14,976 nucleotides of DNA from an uncultured Bacilli bacterium (GTDB lineage Bacteria; Bacillota_I; Bacilli_A; RF39; UBA660), in NCBI GenBank assembly GCA_934162285.1, contig CAKPHY010000028.1, forward strand, positions 1-14,976. The letters are read 5' to 3'. The translations under genes and the position numbers were made by a program. The notes beneath the pieces are model-generated. The model had not been told where the DNA came from, searched no databases, and saw only the letters and a program-made list of their open reading frames with translations. The stretch's first letter is position 1, and every line of letters begins with the position of its first letter. This document shows positions 1 to 8,576 of the stretch, one piece after another.

Positions 1-202
1 TTAAGAATTTGCGAAGTACATCAGGAACAGTAACGTTAACAGCAAACTGGAAAGCAGTAGCAGTAACGTTACCAACAATAACTAAGACAGGATATACATG
101 TGGATATACAGCAACAAATGGAGGAACAACTATTACATATGCATCAGGTTCAAGTTATACACCAAGTACAACAACAGCAAGTGCAACGTTGTACACAGTA
201 TG
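1..202 (+). repeat. Repeat A, copy 1 (501-bp period)
   Basis: Nearly the same DNA recurs at 502-703, a shift of exactly 501 bp (167 codons), so the reading frame is kept. It encodes the segment from KNLRSTSG through TANWKA and GYTCGYTA to LYTVC. The differences are a handful of substitutions. The 299 bases between the copies hold an InlB-type repeat beginning at YTIGYTLNGG. The left end of this copy may lie outside the window. Confidence 0.85.
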
Positions 203-3200
203 TACAGCTAATACATATACAATTGGTTATACATTAAATGGTGGAACAAAAGGAACAAATGGTCCAACAAGTGGAACATATAATAGTGTTTTAACAATAG
301 ATAATCCAAGTAAGACATTCACAGTAAATATTACAAACTCAGCAAGTGGAACTTTAAGTGCAACAAGTGCAAGTAAAGCTCAAACATTTGCTGGATGGAC
401 AGCAACAAATTCAACAACCGGAACAGCAATGTATGGAACAAGTAGTGATGCCGTATCAACAGCATGGAGTAATGGAGCAACAAAGGTAACGGCAAAATAC
501 TTTAAGAATTTGCGAAGTACATCAGGAACAGTAACGTTAACAGCAAACTGGAAAGCAGTAGCAGTAACGTTACCAACAGTAACTAAAACAGGATATACAT
601 GTGGATATACAGCAACAAGTGGAGGAACAACTATTACATTTGCTTCAGGAGCAAGTTATACACCAAGTACAACAACAGCAAATGTAACGTTATATACAGT
701 ATGCGTTGATAAGACAGCACCAAGTCCAAGTATATCAACAACAAGTAATTTAAAAGCAACAAGTCAAACAGCAACATTAAAATGTACAGATGGAGTTGGA
801 GTAACATCATATTACTGGGGAACAAATGCAAGTCCAGCAGCAAGTGATTATACAACAATAACATCAACAACAAGTATGTCAGTAAATAAGACAGTAAGTG
901 CAGCTGGAACATATTACTTAATTTGTAAAGATGCTGCAGGAAATGCAAGCAGCAGTACAAATAAGACATATAGAAGTTATACTGTTAATAATATGTTATT
1001 AAATATAAAAGGAAGTAAGGGAACATATACAACAGCAAATTATACAAGTGCAAGTACAAAAACGTATATAATACCAAACTCAACAGCAATAACATTAACA
1101 AGTATTTATACAGCACCAACTGGAGGAACGTATGTAGGAACAAGTAGTGGAGCAGCAAGTAATGATTCAGCAACATTACTAACAAGTAATCCAACAATAA
1201 CAGCAAATGCAACGTACACAGCATGGTTTAATAGAAATGAATACACAATAACAGTAGCAACAGGTGGAAATGGTTCAGTAAAAGTAACAAGTGAAAATAA
1301 TACAACAGGAGTAACGGCAACAGCTAGTGGTTCAAATAAAACATTAACTGCAAGATATGGTGAAAAGATTACTGGAACAGCAACAGCTAATAGTGGATAT
1401 ACGTTCACAGGATGGACATCGGGATTTAGTGGGACAACAAATCCAGCAACATTAACAGTAACAAGTGCAGTGACTGTTAATGCTGGATTCGCTGATAAGA
1501 CAGCACCAAGTCCAAGCATATCAACAACAAGTAATTTAAAAGCATCCAGTCAAACAGCAACATTAAAATGTACAGATGGAGTTGGAGTAACATCATATTA
1601 CTGGGGAACAAATGCAAGCCCAGCAGCAAGTGATTATACAACAATAACATCAACAACAAGTATGTCAGTAAATAAGACAGTAAGTGCAACTGGAACATAT
1701 TACTTAATTTGTAAAGATGCTGCAGGAAATGCAAGCAGCAGTGCAAATAAGACATATAGAAGTTATACTGTTAATAATATGTTATTAAATGTAAAAGGAA
1801 GTAAGGGAACATATACAACAGCAAATTATACAAATGCAAGTACAAAAACGTATATAATACCAAACTCAACAGTAATAACATTAACAAGTATTTATACAGC
1901 ACCAACTGGAGGAACGTATGTAGGAACAAGTAGTGGAGCAGCAAGTACAACAGCAGCAACATTACTAACAAGTAATCCAACAATAACAGCAAATGCAACG
2001 TACACAGCATGGTTTAATAGAAATGAATACACAATAACAGTAGCAACAGGTGGAAATGGTTCAGTAAAAGTAACAAGTGAAAATAATACAACAGGAGTAA
2101 CGGCAACAGCTAGTGGTTCAAATAAAACATTAACTGCAAGATATGGTGAAAAGATTTCAGCTACTGCAACTCCTAATTCTGGGTTCAAGTTCTCGAGTTG
2201 GTCTTCTGGCTTCTCTGGTTCTACAAATCCTGCATCTTTGACGGTTTCAGCTTCTGTCACTATTAAAGGTTCTTTCGCTGATAATTCTGCTCCTACTTGT
2301 TCTTTTGGCTCTTTCTCGCCAGCATCTATTATGAAAGACTCTACTGCTACTATTACTCTTACTTGTACTGATAATATTGGTGTTGTTACCAATGTTCTAA
2401 CTAGCTCGTCTTTCACTGTTTCTAATTCTAATATGATAAGTATTGAAGGTGTAACAGCAACAAAAGTAACAAATGGTTATAAATATAGTTTAACAGTAAA
2501 AGGTGGAAGTACTAATGGTAATGCAACTATTAGTATTAAAGCAGGAATGGTTGCTGATAATAGCGGTAATACCAATGCTAGTGTGACTAGTCCTAATATA
2601 AATATAAATAATAACGTAACGGTCAACTTTGATCATAACTATAATATATATGATGAAAATACATCTAATTGGACATTTCAAGGTCAAAGTAAAGTTGATA
2701 GCAGTAATCAATATAATGGAAAACCAGGATTTGCCGTTTATTCTAACGCATACCAATATACGGGTATAATAATACCAATACTAAGTACAAAAGTTAAGCA
2801 AAATACATCGTATCTATTAAGTGCTCAAGGTAAACTAGGAGCAACAATTTCAGGAAACTTACGCTTATATGCACCAACATTTAATTCTGATGGAACAAAA
2901 ATAAGTTCTAATTATGGAATAAATTGGAATACAAGCAACACAACTACGTCAGCTTGGAAATATTTTGGGTACAAATTTAATTTAGGTGCTTCAGATTATT
3001 TTTCTAATATTGGGCTTAATTATGATGTGGTAAATCAAGGACCAATATATATAAGTGATTTAAAATTGAGAGAATATACAACAGATACAAAACAATATAA
3101 AACAGCGTATGGAACATTACCAACTCCAACGAGAACAGGTTATAGATTTAATGGTTGGTATACTAGTGAAACAGGAGGTACTGTCGTAAATAATACAACG

Positions 3201-5309
3201 ATTGTAAGTAACTCTAATGCTCATACACTTTATGCTCGTTGGTCGGATGTTGAAGCCCCAACTTGCTCTTTTGGTTCTTTCTCTCCAACATCTACTATGA
3301 AGGGCTCTACTGCTACTATTACCCTTACTTGTACTGATAATGTCGGCGTTGTTACCAATACTTTAACTAGCTCGTCTTTCACTATTTCTAACACTAGTGC
3401 TATCTCTATCTCTAGCATTACTAGCTCTGCGGTTTCTGGTGGCTACAAATACGTTTTAACTATTATTGGTGGCGACTCTAACGCTTCTTCAACTATCTCT
3501 TTGAAGGCTGGTTCTGTTAAAGATGCCGCTGGCAACTCTAATGCCGCTGTTACTAGTGCTTCTATTACTAATGTTGCCGATCAATCTGGCCCTGAAATTT
3601 CTTTCAGTCCTAACGGCAATATGACTTACAGTAAATCTCAATCAACTAAAGTTACCGTTACTGACATGTCTAATGTCGCTAGCGCTAAATATTTATGGAC
3701 TCAAACTAAGGGGGCTAGTGCTGCTAATGGCACTTCATTTACAAGCGGCTCTACTATTACTAAAAATTCTGGTGATGGTTTATGGTATTTATGCGTTTAC
3801 GCTACTGACTCTTATGGTAATGCAACTAACGAATGTTCTGAAGCCTTCGCTTTAGACAATACTCCTCCTGTTATTACCGCTTCCGATATTTGTATCTTAA
3901 AAGGTCAAACATTAACAATAAGCAATTATGCAACTGCTAGTGATGCTAATGGTGTAACATTATCGGCTAGTTCTCTTGATACTTCAACAACTGGAGTTAA
4001 GTCAGTGACAATAACAGCTACTGATGGTGCAGGAAATACTTCAACTAAGACAGTAAAAGTATATGTTTATACAAAATTAACCGAAACTCTTGTTACAAGT
4101 GGGGACGGTTTATACAAAGATGCTTATACTGTAAATAGATATTTATATCGTGGTTCTTCTCCTAACAACTATTTAACGTTTAACGGTCAAACTTGGAGAA
4201 TTGTTGCCGTAAACCCTGATGGTACTTATAAACTTGTTTATATGACTTCATTAGGAAATAGACAAGTTCACTCAGCTAATAGTACATTCGCGGGAACAAG
4301 ATTAGAAACTTATTTACTAGATACTTACTATGCTGGTTTAACAACTGAAGCAAAAAATTACATAGTTTCTAGTGGATATTACTACGAAGGAAAGATTGGA
4401 TCTACTAATTACAATGATACGATGGCAACAAACGTTAATACCGATAGAGCTAGTGCTTATACTGGTAAAGTTGCATTATTAAGTGCAAGTGATCTTATCC
4501 TAGCAAGTACTCATTCTAAATGTACTAATTACTATTATTCTTATACTAGTTCAGGTGGGGTAATACCATGTTTCAGTGAGAACTATTTATCTGCTTTAAA
4601 TAGTAGTGATTGGTGGATTATGAATAATCATACTAATGGTAACTCTCGTTATTTCAACTCGAGCGGATTACAAAACAAGATCTCATATGATGAATCAGCT
4701 GTTTATCCTTCTGTAACTCTAAAGGGTACAACAACATTCTTAGGTTCTGGAACTAGTAGTGATCCATATACTATTTGTACTAACTGTGAAGAAAGTGGTC
4801 TTTCTAGTACTACTTGTGAAGTTACTACTTCTGATGGTTATGATACAAGTAAGGTTATAACAATTACGCCTTCTTCAACTAGTGGTATTACATATTCTTG
4901 GGATGGTATTAATTGGTCTTCAACTAATAGCAAGACTATAACTGAAGCCGGTGTTTACAGCGCTTGGATTAAAGATAGCAGCAACAAAGTTAATCGTTGT
5001 TCTGTTAATATTAACAGTCGTAAGGAATATCGTAAGGCTACTTGTAGTACTGTTTATGGATCATGGTCATTATCAGGTCAGGTTTGTCGTTCATCAAGCG
5101 CTAATCAAACTGATGAATTAGTGAAATATGAAAAATGTCGTTCTGAATTTAGAAACCCTGCAATATGTACTGATACCGAGTATGTATGTAATAAATATAA
5201 TCGTGTATGTACGCCAACAAATTGCGGTGAATTTGGAGCATGGCAAACTGGAGTATTATATGGCACATGTACTAGTAAAGTAGAATCTCGTACGGCTATA
5301 GGAAAATAA
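1..5309 (+). CDS. Giant modular repeat surface protein (InlB/Ig-like repeats), 5' truncated
   Basis: The reading frame is open to the left edge. The TTG at 9 is not a start: the same bases occur inside a repeat copy at about 510, where they encode an internal Leu of KNLRSTSG. About 1,768 codons are visible. Order, with residues counted from base 9: InlB/Listeria-Bacteroides-type repeats (1-233, with GYTLNGG and TANWKA motifs); two 262-residue modules (234-495, 496-757), each an Ig-like part starting near TAPSPS plus a B-repeat-like part starting NEYTITVATGGNGS; Ig-like module APTCSFGSFSP (761 and again 1083); a jelly-roll-like segment nested in an InlB repeat (870-1078); further Ig-like domains (about 1195-1357); a globular domain resembling DUF6273-type domains (about 1358-1592); another Ig-like segment; and a C-terminal 90 residues with eight Cys. 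It is extremely rich in Thr, Ser, Ala and Asn. Family knowledge suggests a secreted or cell-surface adhesin; the ligand is unknown. No LPXTG motif or C-terminal membrane helix is visible. The domain names are recognised by eye and the DUF6273 match is tentative. Confidence 0.88.
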   Translation, partial: KNLRSTSGTVTLTANWKAVAVTLPTITKTGYTCGYTATNGGTTITYASGSSYTPSTTTASATLYTVCTANTYTIGYTLNGGTKGTNGPTSGTYNSVLTIDNPSKTFTVNITNSASGTLSATSASKAQTFAGWTATNSTTGTAMYGTSSDAVSTAWSNGATKVTAKYFKNLRSTSGTVTLTANWKAVAVTLPTVTKTGYTCGYTATSGGTTITFASGASYTPSTTTANVTLYTVCVDKTAPSPSISTTSNLKATSQTATLKCTDGVGVTSYYWGTNASPAASDYTTITSTTSMSVNKTVSAAGTYYLICKDAAGNASSSTNKTYRSYTVNNMLLNIKGSKGTYTTANYTSASTKTYIIPNSTAITLTSIYTAPTGGTYVGTSSGAASNDSATLLTSNPTITANATYTAWFNRNEYTITVATGGNGSVKVTSENNTTGVTATASGSNKTLTARYGEKITGTATANSGYTFTGWTSGFSGTTNPATLTVTSAVTVNAGFADKTAPSPSISTTSNLKASSQTATLKCTDGVGVTSYYWGTNASPAASDYTTITSTTSMSVNKTVSATGTYYLICKDAAGNASSSANKTYRSYTVNNMLLNVKGSKGTYTTANYTNASTKTYIIPNSTVITLTSIYTAPTGGTYVGTSSGAASTTAATLLTSNPTITANATYTAWFNRNEYTITVATGGNGSVKVTSENNTTGVTATASGSNKTLTARYGEKISATATPNSGFKFSSWSSGFSGSTNPASLTVSASVTIKGSFADNSAPTCSFGSFSPASIMKDSTATITLTCTDNIGVVTNVLTSSSFTVSNSNMISIEGVTATKVTNGYKYSLTVKGGSTNGNATISIKAGMVADNSGNTNASVTSPNININNNVTVNFDHNYNIYDENTSNWTFQGQSKVDSSNQYNGKPGFAVYSNAYQYTGIIIPILSTKVKQNTSYLLSAQGKLGATISGNLRLYAPTFNSDGTKISSNYGINWNTSNTTTSAWKYFGYKFNLGASDYFSNIGLNYDVVNQGPIYISDLKLREYTTDTKQYKTAYGTLPTPTRTGYRFNGWYTSETGGTVVNNTTIVSNSNAHTLYARWSDVEAPTCSFGSFSPTSTMKGSTATITLTCTDNVGVVTNTLTSSSFTISNTSAISISSITSSAVSGGYKYVLTIIGGDSNASSTISLKAGSVKDAAGNSNAAVTSASITNVADQSGPEISFSPNGNMTYSKSQSTKVTVTDMSNVASAKYLWTQTKGASAANGTSFTSGSTITKNSGDGLWYLCVYATDSYGNATNECSEAFALDNTPPVITASDICILKGQTLTISNYATASDANGVTLSASSLDTSTTGVKSVTITATDGAGNTSTKTVKVYVYTKLTETLVTSGDGLYKDAYTVNRYLYRGSSPNNYLTFNGQTWRIVAVNPDGTYKLVYMTSLGNRQVHSANSTFAGTRLETYLLDTYYAGLTTEAKNYIVSSGYYYEGKIGSTNYNDTMATNVNTDRASAYTGKVALLSASDLILASTHSKCTNYYYSYTSSGGVIPCFSENYLSALNSSDWWIMNNHTNGNSRYFNSSGLQNKISYDESAVYPSVTLKGTTTFLGSGTSSDPYTICTNCEESGLSSTTCEVTTSDGYDTSKVITITPSSTSGITYSWDGINWSSTNSKTITEAGVYSAWIKDSSNKVNRCSVNINSRKEYRKATCSTVYGSWSLSGQVCRSSSANQTDELVKYEKCRSEFRNPAICTDTEYVCNKYNRVCTPTNCGEFGAWQTGVLYGTCTSKVESRTAIGK
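502..703 (+). repeat. Repeat A, copy 2
   Basis: Second copy of the block at 1-202. After it the sequence does not continue into another YTIGYTLNGG unit but switches to the 786-bp module starting at 708. This copy therefore marks the end of an array that probably extends upstream of the window. Confidence 0.85.
708..1493 (+). repeat. Repeat B, copy 1 (786-bp tandem module)
   Basis: A 262-codon unit that starts DKTAPSPS and ends GFA. It joins directly to a second unit of exactly the same length. The first 663 bp (708-1370) match 1494-2156 with about 15 differences by eye. The last 123 bp encode an alignable protein segment (GEKI to GFA) but use different codons from copy 2. The unit combines an Ig-like part with two Cys (KCTD, LICKD) and a B-repeat-like part with GGNGS and FTGW motifs. 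Confidence 0.88.
1494..2279 (+). repeat. Repeat B, copy 2
   Basis: Second 262-codon module, directly following the first. Near-identity to copy 1 stops at about 2156. From 2157 the protein still aligns (ANSGYTFTGW against PNSGFKFSSW), but the codons change from ACA/GCA/AGT to TCT/ACT/GCT. This pattern fits recent duplication or conversion of the first 663 bp onto an older, diverged module tail. Confidence 0.87.
2289..2600 (+). repeat. Repeat C, copy 1 (Ig-like module, APTCSFGSFSP)
   Basis: Encodes about 100 residues beginning APTCSFGSFSP, with a second Cys in TLTCTDN and ending near ADNSGNTNASVTS. It aligns with the segment at 3255-3570. Both the protein and part of the DNA are alike, the DNA match being strongest over the first 130 bp or so. 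It resembles bacterial Ig-like adhesin domains with an internal Cys pair. Confidence 0.8.
3255..3570 (+). repeat. Repeat C, copy 2
   Basis: Second copy of the Ig-like module, beginning APTCSFGSFSP and ending near AAGNSNAAVTS. Unlike copy 1, whose second half (from about 2432) uses A-ending codons, this copy uses T- or C-ending codons throughout. The 654 bp between the two copies carry the jelly-roll-like segment and the InlB repeat that encloses it. Confidence 0.8.
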
Positions 5310-5314
5310 CATTG

Positions 5315-5347
5315 AAAAATACACTTATTAAATTAAGTGTATTTTTT
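5315..5347 (+). terminator. Intrinsic terminator after the surface-protein gene
   Basis: A perfect 13-bp stem (5315-5327 pairs with 5334-5346) with a 6-base loop. The T-rich 3' arm runs into a further T, giving the usual hairpin plus T-tract. It begins six bases after the stop codon at 5307-5309. The A/T symmetry could let it work in both directions, but no minus-strand gene is seen here. Confidence 0.88.
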
Positions 5348-5371
5348 ATGCTTCTGCATGGGATATTGCTA

Positions 5372-5400
5372 TTTATTTTGTAATAAAATCATGTTATAAT
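5372..5400 (+). promoter_or_regulatory. Sigma-A-type promoter of the gatCAB operon
   Basis: A perfect TATAAT at 5395-5400 is preceded by TG at 5392-5393, making an extended -10. The best -35 at 17-bp spacing is TTTATT (5372-5377), which is weak, as is usual when the extended element is present. Transcription would start near 5407. That leaves only about 17 bases before the gatC start, too short for a leader regulator such as a T-box. Confidence 0.75.
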
Positions 5401-5423
5401 AACATCTGAAAGAGGCAGGGAAT

Positions 5424-5717
5424 ATGGAAAAATTAGATAAAGAAAAAGTTTTACATGTTGCGTCTTTGGCAAAACTACATTTAACTGAAGAAGAAGTTGA
5501 AAAATTTTCTTATCAGTTAAAAGATATTTTGACAGAGATTAAAAAAATAGAAGATGTAGAAATACCTGATCAAGATATTGTAATTGCACCATGTACAAAT
5601 AAAAATACTTATAATGAAGATACTATTGGAGAAATGTTAAGTCGTGAGGAGATTTTAAAAAATGCTAATAAAAAATATGGAAGTTATATTGCTGTAACGA
5701 GGGCTTTAAATGACTAA
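5424..5717 (+). CDS. gatC: Asp-tRNA(Asn)/Glu-tRNA(Gln) amidotransferase subunit C
   Basis: The 97-residue product is the usual length for GatC, the small subunit that wraps around GatA and GatB and stabilises the heterotrimer. The N-terminal half matches the family pattern: KVLHVASLAKLHLTEEE, then a helix running to LKDILTEIKKIEDV. A conserved-type C-terminal end follows (SREEILKNA, near VTRAL). The start is ATG, with AGAGG at 5411-5415 upstream. It is first in a three-gene operon: the gatA start lies inside its last codons, giving an 8-bp overlap that favours translational coupling. Recognition rests on both sequence pattern and context. Confidence 0.95.
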   Translation: MEKLDKEKVLHVASLAKLHLTEEEVEKFSYQLKDILTEIKKIEDVEIPDQDIVIAPCTNKNTYNEDTIGEMLSREEILKNANKKYGSYIAVTRALND

Positions 5718-7152
5718 TTATTTAGATTTAAGTTTAAATGAAATACATGAACTTTTAAAATCTCATAAAATTAAACCAATAGATCTTGTACTAGAATCAT
5801 TTAGAAGAATAGAAGAAAATAATTTAAATGATTTTATAACATTAAATAAAGATGAAGCAATAAAAGAAGCTAAAGCTTTAGAAAATTTAGAAATTGATAA
5901 TATTCTTTTTGGTATGCCTATTGCTATAAAAGATAATATTATAACTAAGAATTTAAGAACAACTTGTGCTTCAAAAATGCTTGAAAATTTTGAACCAATT
6001 TATGATGCAACAGTTGTTAAAAAAATAAAAGAAAAACACATGATTATTATAGGTAAAACTAATATGGATGAATTTGCTATGGGTTCAACTGGAGAAACTA
6101 GCTATTTTGGTAATACCTTAAATCCGAGAAATAAAGAATATGTTCCTGGTGGCTCAAGTAGTGGTTCAGCAGCTAGTGTTGCTAGTCATGAAGTATTATT
6201 TGCCTTAGGTAGTGATACAGGTGGCTCTGTTCGTCAACCTGCTAGTTTCTGTGGCTTAGTTGGGTTGAAACCAACTTATGGTCGTGTTTCTAGATACGGA
6301 TTAGTAGCTTTTGCGTCAAGTTTAGATCAAATTGGACCAATGACTAGAAATGTTTACGATAATGCCGTTCTTTTGAATGCTATTTCAGGTCTTGATGAAA
6401 ATGATATGACAAGTACTAAGTGTGATAAAGATTTTACTTCTTTAATTGGTAAAGATATTAAAGGAATGAAAATAGCTATTCCTAATTATTACATGAGTGA
6501 TGTTATAAATTCTGAAGTTAAAAATAAAATTTTAGAAGTAATTGATTTATTAAAGAAAAGTGGTTGTATTGTTGATTATGTTGATATTAAAAATTTAGAA
6601 TATGCAATACCTTTATATCAAACGATTTCTTTAGGTGAAGCAAGTACTAATTTAGCTCGTTTTGATGGCATTAAATATGGTTATTTAAATGATAAAAAAG
6701 ATTTAACAGAAATGTATGAATATACTAGAAGTGAAGGCTTTGGAGCTGAAGTAAAGAGAAGAATAATGGTAGGTTCTTATGTTTTAAGTGGCGAAAACGC
6801 TGATAAATATTACTATAAAGCTATGAAAATTAGACATAACATGATCGAGAATTTTAAACATGTTTTTGAAAATTATGATCTAATTATTGGACCTACAAAT
6901 ACTAATACAGCTTACAAGTTTAATGAACACTCGGATGATGCTTTAAAGTGCTTTTATGACGACTTACTAACAATACCAGTTAATATGACTGGGTTACCAG
7001 CATTATCGATGCCAGTAGGCTTTAATCATGAAAATATGCCAATTGGTATGCATATAATAGGTTCATACTTTAATGAAGAAATAATTTATAAATTAGCAAG
7101 CTATTTAGAACAAGCATTAGCTTTAGATATGAGAATAGGAAGTGATAAGTAA
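5710..7152 (+). CDS. gatA: Asp-tRNA(Asn)/Glu-tRNA(Gln) amidotransferase subunit A
   Basis: A 480-residue amidase-signature enzyme of normal GatA length. GatA hydrolyses glutamine and channels ammonia to GatB, which amidates Glu-tRNA(Gln) or Asp-tRNA(Asn). The Lys/cis-Ser/Ser triad is visible: Lys74 in AIKDNI, Ser149 in GGSSSGSA, and nucleophile Ser173 in DTGGSVRQPAS. The spacing (75 and 24 residues) is that of the known GatA enzymes. The C-terminal part has the expected GPTNTNTAYKF and LPALSMPVGF segments. GAGGG at 5699-5703 lies six bases before the ATG. It overlaps gatC by 8 bp, and its stop shares one base with the gatB start. No key residue is missing. Confidence 0.97.
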   Translation: MTNYLDLSLNEIHELLKSHKIKPIDLVLESFRRIEENNLNDFITLNKDEAIKEAKALENLEIDNILFGMPIAIKDNIITKNLRTTCASKMLENFEPIYDATVVKKIKEKHMIIIGKTNMDEFAMGSTGETSYFGNTLNPRNKEYVPGGSSSGSAASVASHEVLFALGSDTGGSVRQPASFCGLVGLKPTYGRVSRYGLVAFASSLDQIGPMTRNVYDNAVLLNAISGLDENDMTSTKCDKDFTSLIGKDIKGMKIAIPNYYMSDVINSEVKNKILEVIDLLKKSGCIVDYVDIKNLEYAIPLYQTISLGEASTNLARFDGIKYGYLNDKKDLTEMYEYTRSEGFGAEVKRRIMVGSYVLSGENADKYYYKAMKIRHNMIENFKHVFENYDLIIGPTNTNTAYKFNEHSDDALKCFYDDLLTIPVNMTGLPALSMPVGFNHENMPIGMHIIGSYFNEEIIYKLASYLEQALALDMRIGSDK

Positions 7153-8576
7153 TGTTAGTACCTACAATAGGAATTGAAGTCCATGTCGAATTAAAAAGCA
7201 ATTCTAAAGTTTTTTCAAGAAGTAAAAATAATTTTAGTGATCCTATTAATACTAATGTAAGTGTTTTAGATTTAGCATATCCTGGAACACTTCCAAGACT
7301 TAATCATGAAGTAATTAATATGGCTTTAAAAGCATGTCTTGCTTTAAATTGTAAAATTAATCAAACAATGCATTTTGATCGTAAAAATTATTTTTATCCA
7401 GATTTACCAAAAGGGTTTCAGATTACCCAAAAGGATACACCAATAGGATATGATGGTTATTTAGAAATCAATACTAAAAATGGACCTAAAAAAATCGAAA
7501 TAGAGCGTATACACATTGAAGAAGATACTTGTAAAAGTATTCATAGTGGCGACTTAACTCTTTTAAACTATAATCGTGCTGGAGTACCTTTAATTGAAAT
7601 TGTAAGTAAACCAGTAATAAGTGATGGTGAAGAAGCTTGTCTTTATTTAGAAGCTTTAAGAGAAACCCTTTTATATTTAGGTGTAAGTGATGTTAAAATG
7701 GAAGAAGGAAGTATGCGTTGCGATGCTAATATTTCCTTAAAAGAAGAAAATGCAACTAAATTTGGAACTAAAACCGAAATAAAAAATATTGGTTCTATTA
7801 GTAAGGTAGCTATTAGTATTAACTATGAAATAGAACGTCAAAAAGCTATTTTAGAAGCTGGTGGCACAATTCAAGAAGAAACTAGACGTTTTGATGATAA
7901 AACTAATACAACTATCTTAATGCGTGTTAAAGAAACGGGTAATGACTATCGTTATGCTCCTGAACCAGATATTCCATTTGTAGTAATCAGTGATGAATGG
8001 ATGAATGAAGCTAAAAATAGTATTGGAGTTATGCCTGAGGCAATGCGCAGTGAATATGCTAGTTATGGTATTAGTACTAATAATATAAAAACATTAGTTG
8101 CTTTTAAAGATTTAAATGATTATTATCGTAGTATTTATAATAAAACTGATAAAGTAATTTTAGCTAATCTTTTAACAGGTGATATTTTAAGTCATTTAAA
8201 CAAAAATAATATTGCTTTAAAAGATACTAAATTAACCGATGATAACTTAATTTCTTTAGTAAATATGTTAGCTTCTAAAAAGATATCATCAAAACAAGGG
8301 AAAGAAATATTACCATATATTTTAGAAAGCGATTTATCATTTACTGAAATAATTGATAAATTAGGTATAAAAGAAGTTGATAATAGTGCTTTAGAAACAA
8401 TTGTTACTAAAATATTAGATGAAAATGAACAATCAGTAAATGATTATAAAGCTGGAAAAGATAAAGCTTTAAAATATTTAATGGGTCAAATAATGAAAGA
8501 AACTAAAGGTCAAGCTAATCCTGAAGTTGTAAATAGAATGTTAATTGACAGGCTACAAATTTTGAATAAGGATTAA
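7152..8576 (+). CDS. gatB: Asp-tRNA(Asn)/Glu-tRNA(Gln) amidotransferase subunit B
   Basis: The 474-residue product has the usual GatB length. GatB binds the misacylated tRNA, activates its side-chain carboxylate with ATP and completes amidation. Family motifs are in order: GIEVHVELKS near the N-terminus, FDRKNYFYPDLPKGFQITQ, HIEEDTCKS, NRAGVPLIEIVSKP, MEEGSMRCDANIS, KTEIKNIGS, and DYRYAPEPDIP. A helical tail-domain region typical of GatB/YqeY proteins makes up the C-terminal 150 residues. The ATG overlaps the gatA stop (TAATG), so translation is probably coupled. A complete gatCAB set suggests that the organism makes Gln-tRNA and/or Asn-tRNA by transamidation; whether GlnRS or AsnRS is absent cannot be judged here. 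Confidence 0.97.
   Translation: MLVPTIGIEVHVELKSNSKVFSRSKNNFSDPINTNVSVLDLAYPGTLPRLNHEVINMALKACLALNCKINQTMHFDRKNYFYPDLPKGFQITQKDTPIGYDGYLEINTKNGPKKIEIERIHIEEDTCKSIHSGDLTLLNYNRAGVPLIEIVSKPVISDGEEACLYLEALRETLLYLGVSDVKMEEGSMRCDANISLKEENATKFGTKTEIKNIGSISKVAISINYEIERQKAILEAGGTIQEETRRFDDKTNTTILMRVKETGNDYRYAPEPDIPFVVISDEWMNEAKNSIGVMPEAMRSEYASYGISTNNIKTLVAFKDLNDYYRSIYNKTDKVILANLLTGDILSHLNKNNIALKDTKLTDDNLISLVNMLASKKISSKQGKEILPYILESDLSFTEIIDKLGIKEVDNSALETIVTKILDENEQSVNDYKAGKDKALKYLMGQIMKETKGQANPEVVNRMLIDRLQILNKD

Noticed and set aside
9..11. TTG as the start of the surface-protein gene
   Set aside because: The same codon is internal to the second repeat copy near 510, and the frame is open to the window edge, so the gene starts upstream.
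1..2279. CRISPR array or insertion-type repeats
   Set aside because: The repeats are 200-786 bp, coding and in frame, without short regular repeats, spacers, terminal inverted repeats or a transposase.
634..3418. Several long open frames on the minus strand opposite the surface-protein gene
   Set aside because: They mirror the repeats and low-complexity codons of the plus-strand gene, give Leu- or Val-rich biased translations, recur at the same 786-bp period and have no ribosome sites.
3673..3855. 60-codon plus-strand frame within the surface-protein gene
   Set aside because: It lies wholly inside the large frame, is Leu-rich by frame shift of Thr/Ser codons and has no start context.
5348..5423. 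T-box or other riboswitch before gatCAB
   Set aside because: The expected transcript leader is only about 17 bases long, too short for such an element.
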